Shown here in pieces: positions 40,286 through 51,926 of a stretch of DNA of 64,000 nucleotides. Location: contig LSRY02000049.1 of NCBI GenBank assembly GCA_001643675.2, positions 62,001 through 126,000 of the forward strand. Direction: 5' to 3'. Under the pieces are notes generated by a model. It saw nothing but the letters and a program-made list of their open reading frames with translations, had not been told where the DNA came from and did no database searches. Position 1 is the first letter of the stretch, and the number at the start of each line of letters is the position of its first letter. The DNA comes from Monocercomonoides exilis (lineage: Eukaryota; Preaxostyla; Oxymonadida; Polymastigidae). The position numbers and the translations under genes were made by a program.

Positions 40286-43200
40286 CTAACAAAATAATAA
40301 ACTTGACAGCAAAGCCGCAGCAGTGAAACCGAAAATCAAATAAATCGAAAGTTTTATGAATAAAATAAAATACGAATTTATAATTGATAAAATGGAATTT
40401 TTCTTTTTCGCTTCGACAGAATTTGTTGAATGAGCAAAACTGTTTAATTTTTGTTCAGAAGCATCAGATAAATATGCTGCATTTTCACTTTTATCTCGCT
40501 TAAAGTTGTTTGCTTGTTCTGATTTATGAGGTGTTTTCATCTGACGGTCTGTAAAACGTTCCTCGGGTTCGAATTCAATAGATTTTGCTCTGTTTGCAGA
40601 TTCCTTACCATTTGCCAAAGAAAAAGGTGATCTATCAGAAAGCTTCTTATCTGTATCGATATTTTCTATGCTTTTATCTTTACTATTTTTCGCATCTTCC
40701 TTTGGAATATTTTGATTTCCTATAAAATTAGTTGATTTTGTCTCCTCACTCTTCAAGAAAGCATCCGCTTGTGAGTCATTTTCTTGTGTCTTTTGCGATT
40801 TCGATTCATCTTTTTCCTCTAATGGGACAATCACATTGATTTCACTTCCAATTTCTTCTTCACTGTATTCAATTTCGTTTCTTTGGCTTTTTCTCTCTTT
40901 TGAATAGAGTTTCATTTCGTTCCTTTTGAAATCTATATCATCATGTGATTTTGAATCTTCTGTTGAAGCATCCACTTCTCCACCAAATAAATGATTCTTC
41001 TGATTATTTGCCGATGAAACTGTCTGTTGACCATTTCCCTGAACTCTTTCATCACGATCTCCATAAACGCCATCTCGCATTGAATTATCAGCTTCCACCT
41101 TCTTCTTTTGCTTGCTTCCATCTACTTCTTTACGTGAAATAGCATCTCTATTTAGCTTTTTCTCTTTACTACCATTGCCAGACAATTTCTGTTCTGTGCC
41201 TCTTTTGCTGGTTGCATGCACATCCATCTTTGCATATCTACGTGGGGCAACTTCTTCATAATAGAAGTAATCATCTGTTTCTGAATCATCATACAATTCA
41301 TCTTCCTCCTCATCCTCTTCCTCCATTTCATCAATATTCAATATATATGGCCGTCTGTCATAGTAATCAGCAGCATAATCATCTTCTTCCAGTTCTCTTC
41401 TAAGCTTGCCCTTTGGAATCCTCTCATAATAATCATACTCATCTTCATACACAACCCTTCTTCTTGGATGATGTCTTCTGTCTGTGTAATAGAAGTCCTC
41501 TTTATATGGATCCCTTTCCTCGTTCCTGTATTGGCTGTGCTCGAAATAAGATGGATGAGCATATTCTGTTTGTCTTCGTCTGTTCTGATTGGATGAAATA
41601 GGATGGCTTCTTTGACTTCTTTGACTTCTCTCTTCTTTTCTTCTTCTCGTCTCACTCATCTCTTTCCTCTCTAAACGAATCCTATACAGTTCTTTCTCCC
41701 TTTCCCTTTCCCAATCCCTATCTCTTTCCCTGTCTCTATCTCTATCTCTTTCTCTTTCTCTTTCTCTTTCTCTTCTTCTCGCTCTTCCTATTCCTTGCTC
41801 CCTTCCACTCTCTTCCGCCGGTCTAATGTCTATCTGAGACAGAAACTCCATCTGCTTCCGCTCAATCTCCGCCAACGACATTCTCAGTGAAGAAAACGAA
41901 GAGAACAGGAAAAACAGGCTGACAAGGAGAACTGCACAGAACAAGAAGAAAAGAGTCAAAGGAGATTTCAGCGAGGCAAAAGAAGGAAGAGAAATGAGTG
42001 AATGGAAAGAAGGAAGAGGAAGCTTCTTCACAGTCTGGATGAGGGAGGAGAAGGAAAAAGGAGATGTGGAATCAGATGGGATCGAAGGGATGGATGGAAT
42101 TGACAGCAAAGAGGAAGAAGTGGAAGAAGAAGAAGAAGAAGAAGAGGAAGAGGAAGAGGAAGAGGAAGAGGAAGAGGAAGAAGAAGAAGGGATTGGATGT
42201 AATGTCATTTGATCAGCTGGAAGCATAGATGCATTAGCTCCACATACTGTTGATAAATCAGAAGAAGAAGAAGATGATGATGATGAGGAGGAGGAGGAGG
42301 ATGATGATGTTATTGAAGATAAAGAAGATGATTGAGGTGCAATAGAATTGCATGGGAGGATGAGTGAAGGTGTTGTGCGTAATGTTCCAGTCACTGCATC
42401 AAAGACAGAAGATGACGGCTGTTGTGTCTGATTGTTCTGTGGCTGTGATCCATTGAGAACTGAAGTTGCATCATTTGGCATTGATGAAGTAGATGAAGCA
42501 GAGGCAGAAGCAGAAGAAGGAAGAATTCTGCTTTCTTCACTCAAAGTGTTTTGTGGCTGTTGTTCTGAGCACAACTGCTGCTCACTCGGTGGTTGAGGCA
42601 TTGCTAACAGCGGTGCTTCCTTTGCTGCAGCCACCATTGTATTCAGCAGATTTGTCATTGAATCTTTCACTTTTGTTGTCGACAGCTTGACAACCACTCC
42701 TTTCATCATAAAGTTCTTCACAATGACAATCTCATACGAACACTCCACTCTCACTGCCTTCTGCTGCATTTGTCCTGAAACATTATAATTATTCGTATTA
42801 TTCACAGAATTCATATTCAATCCAGCTGTTCCGCTATTGCCTTGTCCATTCGAATCGATCTCTTCCACTCTGAATCTTGCTCTGTTGTAGAAATTAGCAG
42901 CAAACGGCACATCGAGTGTTCTCACTTCAACATCACAGACAAAACAGGAAGGCGACGAAACATGCAAAATATGCTTCTCTTCCACACGCGACTCCTTTGG
43001 GCCCATAGAGACATTAGGGTGGATGCTGTAGCGAAGAAGACGGGTGAAGCAGTGGGGAAGAGAAGAAGAAGATGACGAGGAGGAAGAGGAAGAGGAAGAG
43101 GAAAAGGAAGAGGAAACGCTATCTAACTGTGGTTCTTCAGGCCTCCACATCCAATCTGCTTGAGAATTAGAGTGAAGCGAAGCAATAGCATTGTGACACA

Positions 43201-46200
43201 ATGAATGAAGATCAGACTCAGCAGGCGAAACAGGGAATTTCATGTCAAATCCATCGGCGTGTGTGGTTAAGTATCGTGCCATTGTGTTCAAAGAAAGAGA
43301 ATTGATGAAGAAATGGAGGGCAGAACAAGGGAATATAACAGTTGTGCCTACATTCAATTGGAAAGGAGTTTGGGGAACGGGAAAAGGAGGCTGAGGAAGA
43401 GGAAGAGGAAGAGGAAGAGAAGAAGACTGAGTGTGAGTGTGGGAGTATAATGGCTGGATGAATATGTGGAGAGGAGAAGTAGGAGGAGGAAGAGGAGGAA
43501 GAGATGGAAGAGAAGATCTGATAGGTTGTTGAAGCTGTTTAGGCTGTTGATTGATATTGTTTGATGAAGAAGCAGCAGAAGAAGAAGAAGCAGAAGAAGG
43601 AAAAGAAGAAGAAGAAGAAGATGTTGAAACTGAAGCAGAAGTTAGAGGATTCACAATATTCTGAATGTTTTGTGGCTGAGCAGACTTCACATTTGGTATT
43701 CTTCTCATCACATCAGATGGAATAGCCTCATTTGTCTGTGGCTGTGCTATTGACATCTGCTGAACTGATGGTATTGTCTGTATTGATTGCATAGGCTGTA
43801 TTGGCTGTATTGCTTGTACAGATGGTATTGCTGGTATTTTATTCATCAAAATATTAGCATTATTATTATTATTATTGTTATTATTGTTATTGATATTGGT
43901 ATTGTTATTGTTCATTCCCATTGTCATTGCCATAGGAGCAGATGACAAAGGCAGCTGTGTCTGGATTGTTGCGGTGATTTCGCTGTTTATTCGACTTAAC
44001 ATCTGATTGATTGGAACATCTTCTGTGTGTTTGGCTGCATTGGAATCAACAGATGCTCTTCTTCCTCTTTGTTTGGACGAGGAACGAGTGGAACGAGAAG
44101 AAGAGGAGGAGGAAGAGGAAGAAGAAGAAGAGGAAGAAGAAGAAGATGATGATGAAATGGCAGGTTTATTGCGAGTGTTGAGAGGAGGAGGAGAAACAGA
44201 GACGACTTTTGAGAAGAAAGGAGAGGAAGGAGGGATGCGTGGATGGTCTATGGAAGAGGAAATGGAGGCAAAAACAGGAGGAACAAAAGCAGAGGAAGAA
44301 GTGGAAAGAGCAAGAGTGGAAGAGGAGGAAGAAGAGGAAGAAGAATTAACTGATGATGATGGCTGTGAAGAAGAAGAAATTGAAGAAGAAGAAGAAGAAG
44401 AAGAAGAAGAAGGTTGTGAAGAAGAATATGAAGCAGAAGCAGAAGAGGAAGAGGAAGGAGAAACAGAGTAATTCTGCATAACACCAATTTTAGGTGCAGG
44501 CGAAGGAAGAGAAGAGACAGAAGAAGCGTGTGGTGGAAGAGGAGGAAGAGGAGGAGAAGATTTGTTGAAGTGCTTTTGTGTGGAGTGGTCAAATGAAGTG
44601 GGAAATGGAGAATGAGATGAAGAGAATGAAGAAGAAGAAGAAGAGGAAGAAGAAGAAGAGGAAGAAGATGATGATGATACAATGGCTGAAGTGGAGGAAG
44701 GTCTTTTCGGCATAGGCAGAACACGAGGAAATGCAGTAGAAGAAGAAGAAGAAGAAGACAGCAGATTAGCAGGAGGAGTTGGAGTGTTGCGCTTCTTCAC
44801 CACGAGCTGAGAAGGGTGTATGAGGAGAGAAGAAGGAGATATGGTGCCAGAGGTGAGGTGAGGGGAGATGAGGAGTGAATGAGCGAGTGAAGACATGGAA
44901 CGCACAGAAGAGGAAGCAGACAGAGCTGGAGAGACAGAGGGGACGAGGGGATCATAGCGGAGTGGAGTGAGGGAAGGGGTGAGGGAGGGGGTTGGGATGG
45001 AGGAGCGAGAGGAAGAAGAAGAGGAAGAGGAAGAAGAGGAAGAGGAAGAAGAGGAAGAGGAAGAGGAATAGGAAGAGGAAGAGGAGGAAGTAAATAAAGC
45101 ACCTGGAGGAGGTGAAATATTGGCAGAAATGAAAGCGTTTGTGTCAACTGCCTTGTGGCTTGTTGGTTGAGTGGCTGTTCTGATGTGTTCAGAGAGAAGG
45201 GAATTGGCATTCGTTCTTTTTTGCTCGTTGGCTTCTGAAGTGTTTAATGAATTTTTCATTTTTGTTTCTTCTTCTTCTTCTTCTTCTTCTTCCTTTTTCT
45301 GATTTTTTGAAGTTGAAGATGATGTTTTGTGTGTTTGATTGCTACGTGAATGATGTGAAGAATCGCTCAACTTGCCATTTTCTTTCTTCTTTTCCTTCTC
45401 CTCTTTGCTTTCTTTCCCTTCTTTTCGTTCTTTCTGTGTCTTCTGTGATGAATGCTGATGATGCCTCGATTTCTCTCTCGCCTCTGCTTTCCCTTTCTCC
45501 TTCTCTTCCGTCTTTTTCCCTTTGCTTCCTCCACTCATCCTCCCTGCTTTGCTCGCAATCTGCGAAGAAAGCGGAGGAAAAGGCTGTCTGTGAAATGAGC
45601 CAGCAACAGAAGAGTGTGCTTGTGTGATCGCTGGATGCCTTGGGGGAAACTGTGAACGCTGTGAATATGGGGAATATGGGGTATATTGCGAACATTGAGA
45701 ATATCTGTTATATTGGGAGAGCTGTGGATATTGAGAGAACTGGGAGAACTGAGACAGACGATCAGAAGGAGGCGGGGAAAGCGAGTGGGAGGTGTGGAGG
45801 GAATGCATCATGTGGCGACTGCGAAGAGGGTGCTGTTGTTGTTGTGGATTCAGCTGATTCAGCTGATTCTGCTGATGATGAAGATATCCTTGCTGTTGTT
45901 GATGATGATGGCTGTTGAGAGGAACGTGAGTGAATGGCTGGCCCAGTCGATGCCGAGCAGAGTCGAATGGAGAGCCAAGTGGCAGATACATCCCCAGCTG
46001 TGACTGAGAACGGGCAATGAACGATGGGTCGGAAAAGACGGGCTGGTTAGCTTGCTTCTGGGAGGAGGAATTGGATTTTGTTAAAGAGGAGGAGGAGGAT
46101 GATGATGATGATGTGGATGAAGAGCTGTTCTTTGTGTTTTGTTGGTGTTCTTTGTCTTGCTTGCTTTTTGATTCGCTCTCTTCGCCATCTTCTTCCTCTT

Positions 46201-48647
46201 CTTCTTCGTATTCTTCATCCTCTTCTTCATCTTCTTCATCTTCATAGCTACTTCTGCCTTGTTCCTCTTCATCATCAGCTTGATCGCCTCCACTTCTCTT
46301 TCCTTTCCTTCCTTCCTTCTCTTCTCCTCTTCTTCCCTCTTCCCCTTCTTTCTCCTCTTCTACCTCCCCTTCTTCTTCTTCTTCTTCTTTCTTCTTCCTT
46401 TCCTCTCTGCTTTCATCTCCATCCAATTCTGAAAGAGACAAAGACGATGCTCCTTCCAATGAAAATGGCGTGCTCTGTTTGTTCTCACATTCTTCAGTTT
46501 TGTCATTCGCCTTCTCTTTTTCCTCTTTTTCCTCTTTTTTCCTTTTTTCATTGCTTTCCCCTTCATTCAAACATTCGCCTGGCTTTGTGCTTTCTGCGCC
46601 TTTTTCCCCTTTCCCTTCACAAATTGCCTCGTTTTCCCCTTTCCCTTTCACCTCTTCGCTCTCTCCAGCAACCCCTCGTTCCTCTGCCTTCTCTTCTTTT
46701 CCCTTTCCCCTCTTCATCTTCATCTTCTCCTCTATTGCTTTGTCCCTTTCTTTCTCACTCATCTTCTGCAGCTGCTGCTCAAACTCCCTTTCCAGCTCAG
46801 CCATCTCTTCTTCTCCTTTCCTCCCGCCATTCTTCTTCCCCATCAGCGCAAACAAGGCAAACGGGTTCTCACACACAAACGGACTCTTCTGCTTCTTCCC
46901 TGCTTTGCTTTTATCATTCAATGAAACTTCCTCTAATTGTGTTTTCTCTTTTGACTTATTTGTCTTAGCTTCTTCTTCGTTGTTCTTTTGTTCTTTGTTT
47001 GCCTTCTCTTCTCCTTCTCTCTCTTCATCTTCACTGGATTTTTCAGAATTCTTTCCTGTTTCTTTTTTCTTTGGAGATTCTTTCTCTTTCTTTGCATCCA
47101 TTAAATTCTCATTATTTGCACCATTTTTTCCTTTTCCCTCTTCTCCTCTTCCTTCTTCTTCTTCTTCTTCTTCCTTTTTCCTTTCTTTCTCCTTACGAGA
47201 CTTCCTCTTCTGACTTCCACTCGAAGACGACTGCGACTTGTGTCGATGGCGATGTGAATGAGTGTGGGTATGTTCTTTAACAGAAGTGGCAGAAGAGATA
47301 GCAGAAGGAGAGGAGGAGGATGAGGAGGAAGAAGAAGAAGAAGAAGAAGAGAGCATTGCAATAGTAGGTGTCCCAGCCCTCATAGCAGCTGTCTTCAGTC
47401 TGAGCTGCTCTGATCCTCTCTTCTTGTCGTATTGGATGAGCAGCCTTGCCCTCATCTTCCCCATCTCCATCTCTCGCTCCATCTTCTGCTGCTCCTCCAG
47501 CGCTGCTGCTTCTGCACCTGAAGCTCCTTCTCTGTCATTCTGAGGCGATCCACTGAAGCTGCCTTGGTTGAGTTCAGAGCGAACACCTGAATGCAATGAA
47601 GAAGAGGCTGATGGGGATGATTCTGTCTGCCGTGACGACATCGCACCGAGAGTCGATAAACACGAAAAGGGTGCTACTGATACAGCAGATTCAGATGGTG
47701 GTGACAAACCATTTGGAGTTGAAAACGAAGAAGAAGACGATGATGAGTTGAACGAAGGACTTGGAGAATCAGGCTTTGTCGGATCAGAGAATGTGGAGTA
47801 TATCTTTTGATCGCTTTTTTGTAATTTATCATCCACTGAAGGAGTAGTTGATATAGATGTTGGTGTTGTTGATGGGGAATAAGAATGAGCTGAGTTTATT
47901 TGGCCTGATGGAAGTGTTTCAATTGTCGATGATGGTGTTTCGCTGGTCGATGGTGTGGACAGTTGTGTTGGTGTTTGTTGTTTTAAGGACAATGTGGAAG
48001 TTGAGTTAATTGATGAAAGACTCTGTACTTTTGCTTCTTGGAAAATGTTTTCATTTGAATCTAAATTTTGAGCTGATGAAGTTGAAGATATAATTAATTT
48101 TGGTGAACTTTTCCCATCTTCTGGACTTTGAAAAAAAGTGTGAGACAATATAATTTTTGGATCTGCAAATGTATTTAAGGCAACTTCCTGCTATAAAAGA
48201 AAATGAATTTTAACAAAGAAAAATAATAAATAAAGTTTTGTTTCATTGGCACACATTTTGTGAAGTTCTAATAATAATTCCATGCTTTCCTAATCCATCA
48301 TAAAAGTCTGTTATGGATGTTATTGTTGATGAAGGAAATGCTATTCCATCCGAAGGATTTGTTGATCGAACAAATAGCAAATGAGATGAAAGTAAAAAAA
48401 GTGTTCCTGTAGATGCTTCAGAATGTTTCTCACTTGCGCAACAAGAATAAATTGCTTTGGCATCTTTTGATAGACCAAACTTTTCAGTTGAAGCAATTAA
48501 TTAAAAAAGAAAAGAGAAAAAATAAACAAAAAAATGTATATTTACATAAAACAATGTTTTACAAATTTCATGTGCAAATGTTGCAAAATATAAAAAATAA
48601 ATGCAAACTGATTCCAAAGATATATCAGAAAAAGACAGCAATTTCAT
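40286..48647 (-). CDS. Giant GRAM-VASt-transmembrane protein, LAM/Aster-like lipid transfer protein
   Basis: Three exons join in phase: 48647-48609, 48479-48255 and 48187-40286, giving 2,721 residues. A GRAM domain starts at residue 14 (FGLSKDAKAIYSC, then GTLFLLSSHLLFVRS, ITSITDFYDGLGKHGIIIRTS). After about 1,600 residues of Ser homopolymers, K/E-rich coiled coil and Q/Y-rich sequence comes a VASt domain (LLRYSIHPNVSMGPK, CFVCDVEVRTLDVPF, YNRARFRVEEID, KNFMMKGVVVKL). A membrane segment (LTLFFLFCAVLLVSLFFLF), an R/E/D-rich region, a charged tail and a C-terminal hydrophobic anchor (LIFGFTAAALLSSLLFC) follow. GRAM-VASt-TM is the architecture of LAM/Ysp2 and GRAMD1/Aster proteins, which move sterol at ER contact sites. 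The VASt fold itself is interrupted by a Ser run. Fungal and animal relatives are about 700-1,400 residues. Sterol binding is inferred from architecture only. Confidence 0.85.
42112..45090. repeat. Cluster of GAA/GAG-type trinucleotide tracts encoding Ser homopolymers
   Basis: The + strand shows many runs of GAA, GAG, GAT and GGA units (for example 42117-42190, 42260-42305, 43065-43115, 44098-44156, 44380-44412, 44628-44672 and 45010-45090). On the minus strand these read as mixed TCT/TCC/TCA codons, giving Ser runs of about 8-25 in the GRAM-VASt protein. The mixed codons argue against pure recent slippage. Confidence 0.9.
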
Positions 48648-49565
48648 CTTGAAGGCTTATCGGAGTGATCAGAATATATCAATATAAGAATAATGGCATC
48701 GCAATCATTTTACAAAATATTCGTGTTTGTCGCTCTGCAACAGGTTAAAACGTATTATCTTTAATTGATATGATTTCATTTTATGTCAATGATAAAAAGA
48801 CATAGACGGAAAAAGAAATACGCTGATTTTCCGTTTTTTCATCACACTTGTTTCTGTTCAATTGCATTTTGATCTTATGAAATGATATATTTCTATTCGT
48901 ACTTGAGCAGCATATTCTCATAAAATTATCAAATTTTGATGAGAAATATGTTATAAATTCTCAAAAAAAGGATTCATTGGTGTTTGCATAACAAAAATTG
49001 ATAAATAAAATATAATAAAAATTAAAATAAATGCGAGCCTCTACTCGTAAGCCTTTTTTCATTCATTTGGAATGACGAAGAATTCCTGAAATTTGGAAAA
49101 TGCACGAATGTGAAATGTTTGAATCGTTTCGTGAAAGCTTTTTAAGTTACTCATTTTTATTGCTTGTCATAAATATTTTGAGTCATTTCTCCTTGAACAC
49201 ATGGCTATTTGACTTCAAAGAGATGGTATTTTATCTTCCACTTGATGAATTCTCGATATCAAGGTTTTAAATCAAAAGAAAATTTTATTCTCATTGTTTG
49301 TTCTGATGATGTATCTTTCTTCCATTGTTTTGCGCATCTAGTGATAAACTTCTCGAATATATTGCAGAAATTATTAACGTGATTTGAAAGCGCATAATAC
49401 AGTGAGTTTGACATATGCATCATAATCCATTCGTGAATGAACTTTACTTATGTTTGTGTTCAACAAGAGTTATAATTTTGCCTGTATCTTTCAGAATTCG
49501 GTATATATCTAAAAATATTGACATAGCAATTAAATAAGAACATAAACAATAGCAAATCGACAATT
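48648..49565. other. AT-rich spacer
   Basis: About 0.9 kb upstream of the GRAM-VASt gene and downstream of the next minus-strand locus. One minus-strand frame (about 49620-49445) is open and hydrophobic and could belong to the neighbouring membrane-protein locus in a different splice form. Nothing else was recognised. Confidence 0.45.
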
Positions 49566-50854
49566 TCAAAAGTTCTTCACACAAAGTGCATAAACCAAAA
49601 GCCACGCCACAATGAGAAAGTGTAAAGAAATAGAAATATTTAATCTGTTTGGAAGAAATACTCCAATATCAGTCGTCGGGGTGAATACATCAAAGCACTA
49701 TATAAACAAAATACACCATAAATATTATTTGATTATGCTAATTTTAACGAATAAGCACAAACTGCAACGAAGGTGATGATTTCCAAAACAGAAGAAAGCA
49801 ATAGGCAGATCGGTAAAATTTTTGAACGAATTCGAAATAAAAGTGGAGAAGTTTGTAGTATGTGTTGTCGAATTAAGAAAAGAAAATTCTTGAAAAGATC
49901 TGTGGCTGACCAGGCAAATAGCATTGGCGAGGTCCACCATCCAATGCACGCATTTGGAAATATTTGATAAATCACACAAACAATTATAATTCGATTTATT
50001 GTTGGAAATATAATTACTGTTCCAGCTTCTGATGATAATTCTAAAAAATAATGAACAATCTTGTCAAAAATTACATATTATGAATGAATTTTCAAATTGT
50101 ACAAATGAAAAAATACTTCCATCCAATTCAATAAAACTTGTGCTTTTTCGAATTTAAATGGCCGATTGAATAAATGAATTTGATGCTTAATGTCTCTTAA
50201 TTCTTTTATAGTGAAAATAACAATCAAAATGCTAGAATTCATTTCATGTCATTTTGAAAAATTAAATAAAGTTGTAATGATTTCATACCTCAATGCTATC
50301 CTAACAAAAGCCAAAAAAGATAAATAAATTTCTGTATAGTTCGATATATGCTTCATTATTCGAATTTTTATATCATGATAATAAAAATTATATATCATCA
50401 CAAATGTTAAAAAAAATAAAATGTTTCGATATTTGGAAAATAATCCATAGATAAGAAGAATATCATCAATAATATTATTGAAGTTGTTCCACAAAGATTT
50501 GATGACATCAATTTCGAAATTTCAATTTTTATTGAATTATTCTTTTGATAAAAAAGTTGCATTATAAAATTTTTCAAACCAACTGAATATAACTTTAACG
50601 AAATTCACTTGTTTCAACAAATCAAATTTCTCAGTTTTTTCAAGGAATTTTGCTCTCAAAATTTTCTCTCATAATTTATTTGAAACAAAAGCCAAAGATA
50701 ATTTTTCAAAATCCAAAAAGAAATGTATGTGCATGACTTGTTTCTTTTTCATCTTCGTTTGAAAAATATTTTCCTGTTCTTTTGAATATTCGTTTGATCT
50801 TTCAGTTTCGCAATTATAAGAAAAAAGATCTGAAATTGTGAGCTTTTTTGACAT
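49566..50854 (-). CDS. Poorly resolved multi-exon membrane protein locus, weak resemblance to 3-hydroxyacyl-CoA dehydratase (HACD/PTPLA)
   Basis: Several minus-strand segments look coding. A polar N-terminus starts at the ATG at 50854 (MSKKLTISDLFSYNC). Hydrophobic segments lie at about 50500-50289, then 50231-50117 (joined in phase, ending LLNWME), then about 50040-49745 with a GTVIIFPTINRIIIV segment and a MLFAWSATDLFKNF segment. A final exon at about 49711-49566 carries FLPNRLNISISLHF before a TGA. The order helix, AWS-T-, LPN--N-S recalls HACD/PTPLA enzymes of very-long-chain fatty-acid elongation, but the catalytic Tyr of the YP-G---E motif is not evident. One junction (50117 to about 50040) does not join in phase. 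It may be a divergent gene, a different membrane protein, or a decaying copy. Confidence 0.35.
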
Positions 50855-50875
50855 TACCAGCCCCTGGTCTGAAAA
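50855..50875. promoter_or_regulatory. Very short divergent interval upstream of CK2 beta
   Basis: If the ATG at 50854 on the minus strand is real, only 21 bp separate it from the CK2 beta start at 50876. The interval is richer in C and G than its surroundings (contains CCAGCCCCTGG). A shared promoter would have to overlap transcribed sequence. Confidence 0.3.
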
Positions 50876-51764
50876 ATGTCAAATTACTATTCTGATTCAG
50901 ATTCTTCTGATGAGGACAAATGGATTACAGAATGGGTGAATGAGTCCTGTAACAGATTTCTTTGTGAAGTTCCTGAAGAATTTATTATTGACGAATTTAA
51001 TTTAATTGGATTGCCACAATATATTGACCATTATGACGCAGCTTTATGTCGTTTGTTGGATGATTCGGATGAAGATACAGATGCAGATGAGGAAGATATT
51101 GAACTTGATACTCAAAAGTTGTATGGATACATTCATCAACGATATCTTACTTCTGCACCTGGATTAAAAGCTATGAAGTCAAAATATAGAAAGAAGCATT
51201 TCGGGTTATGTCCACGATTGAGTTGCGCATATCAACCTCTTTTACCGTGTGGAATCTCTGAAAGATTTGGTAAAGGAACAGTTCGAGCATTTTGTCCAAA
51301 ATGTGAAAATATTTATACAGTTGCTCATCCGCAAAGAGCTTGTTTGATATTATTCTTTTTATTTTGATTTTTTGTATTTCATTCAAAAATATTACATATT
51401 TGTTATTTGGTTTTTTTCAGATCTTGATGGAGCATGCTTTGGTCCAGCTTTTCCCCATTTATTTTTAATGGTTTATCCAGAATTGCTTCCTAACGCTACT
51501 GAAACAACAGAAACGGGATATGAACCAATTTTAGATTCATTAAAGAAATTGAAGTCAACATTCATTCAACAACAACATGCTCAGCAACAAAAAGAGGGGT
51601 TAGTTGCGACAGAAGAAGGAAAAGATGAGGCAGAAAGCAGCGCATCAAATGCATCTCCATCATCCGCAGCTACTCCAGTTGGAAAACAGCATCAGAATGA
51701 AAGCGGAAGAATTGACGCAGGGGAGTCGGACACTTCAGATGACGCATCCTTATCTGATTTTTGA
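50876..51764 (+). CDS. CKB: Casein kinase 2 regulatory subunit beta
   Basis: Two exons, 50876-51341 and 51421-51764, join in phase (GTTTGA donor, TTTTTTTCAG acceptor) to give 269 residues. The protein is the dimerising regulatory subunit of CK2, which holds two catalytic alpha subunits. It has an acidic Ser-rich N-terminus, WITEWVNESCNRFLCEVPEEFI, the acidic loop, the YGYIHQRYLTSAPGLKAM segment and all four zinc Cys (CPRLSC and CPKC). The post-intron piece DGACFGPAFPHLFLMVYPEL is also conserved. The C-terminal ~85 residues are polar and Ser/Asp-rich and end in SDTSDDASLSDF, which looks like an acidic CK2 phosphorylation target. RPB2 begins 162 bp downstream on the same strand. Confidence 0.97.
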
Positions 51765-51926
51765 TCAAACATAATCTCAAACTTTCTATTTGCTTACACA
51801 CTTCAGCTAGTGTTAATTTATACATTTCTTCGTTTTTTATTTTTATTTTTTTTCAAAATGAAAACAACAAATGATATTCAATTTTTTTAAGATATGGGCG
51901 CTAAACCATAAGCACAATCCTTGATC

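Noticed and set aside
40560-40580. tRNA-like GGTTCGAATTC word
   Set aside because: It lies within coding sequence of the GRAM-VASt gene and no cloverleaf surrounds it. No tRNA was found anywhere in the window.
44007-44471. Glu-rich open frame on the + strand
   Set aside because: It is the complement of Ser homopolymers in the GRAM-VASt gene. It has no domain and arises from the GAA/GAG tracts.
45247-47280. Ser/Phe/Leu-rich frames on the + strand around 45.2-47.3 kb
   Set aside because: They are antisense to the Lys/Glu coiled-coil part of the GRAM-VASt protein, whose frame is continuous and flanked by real domains.
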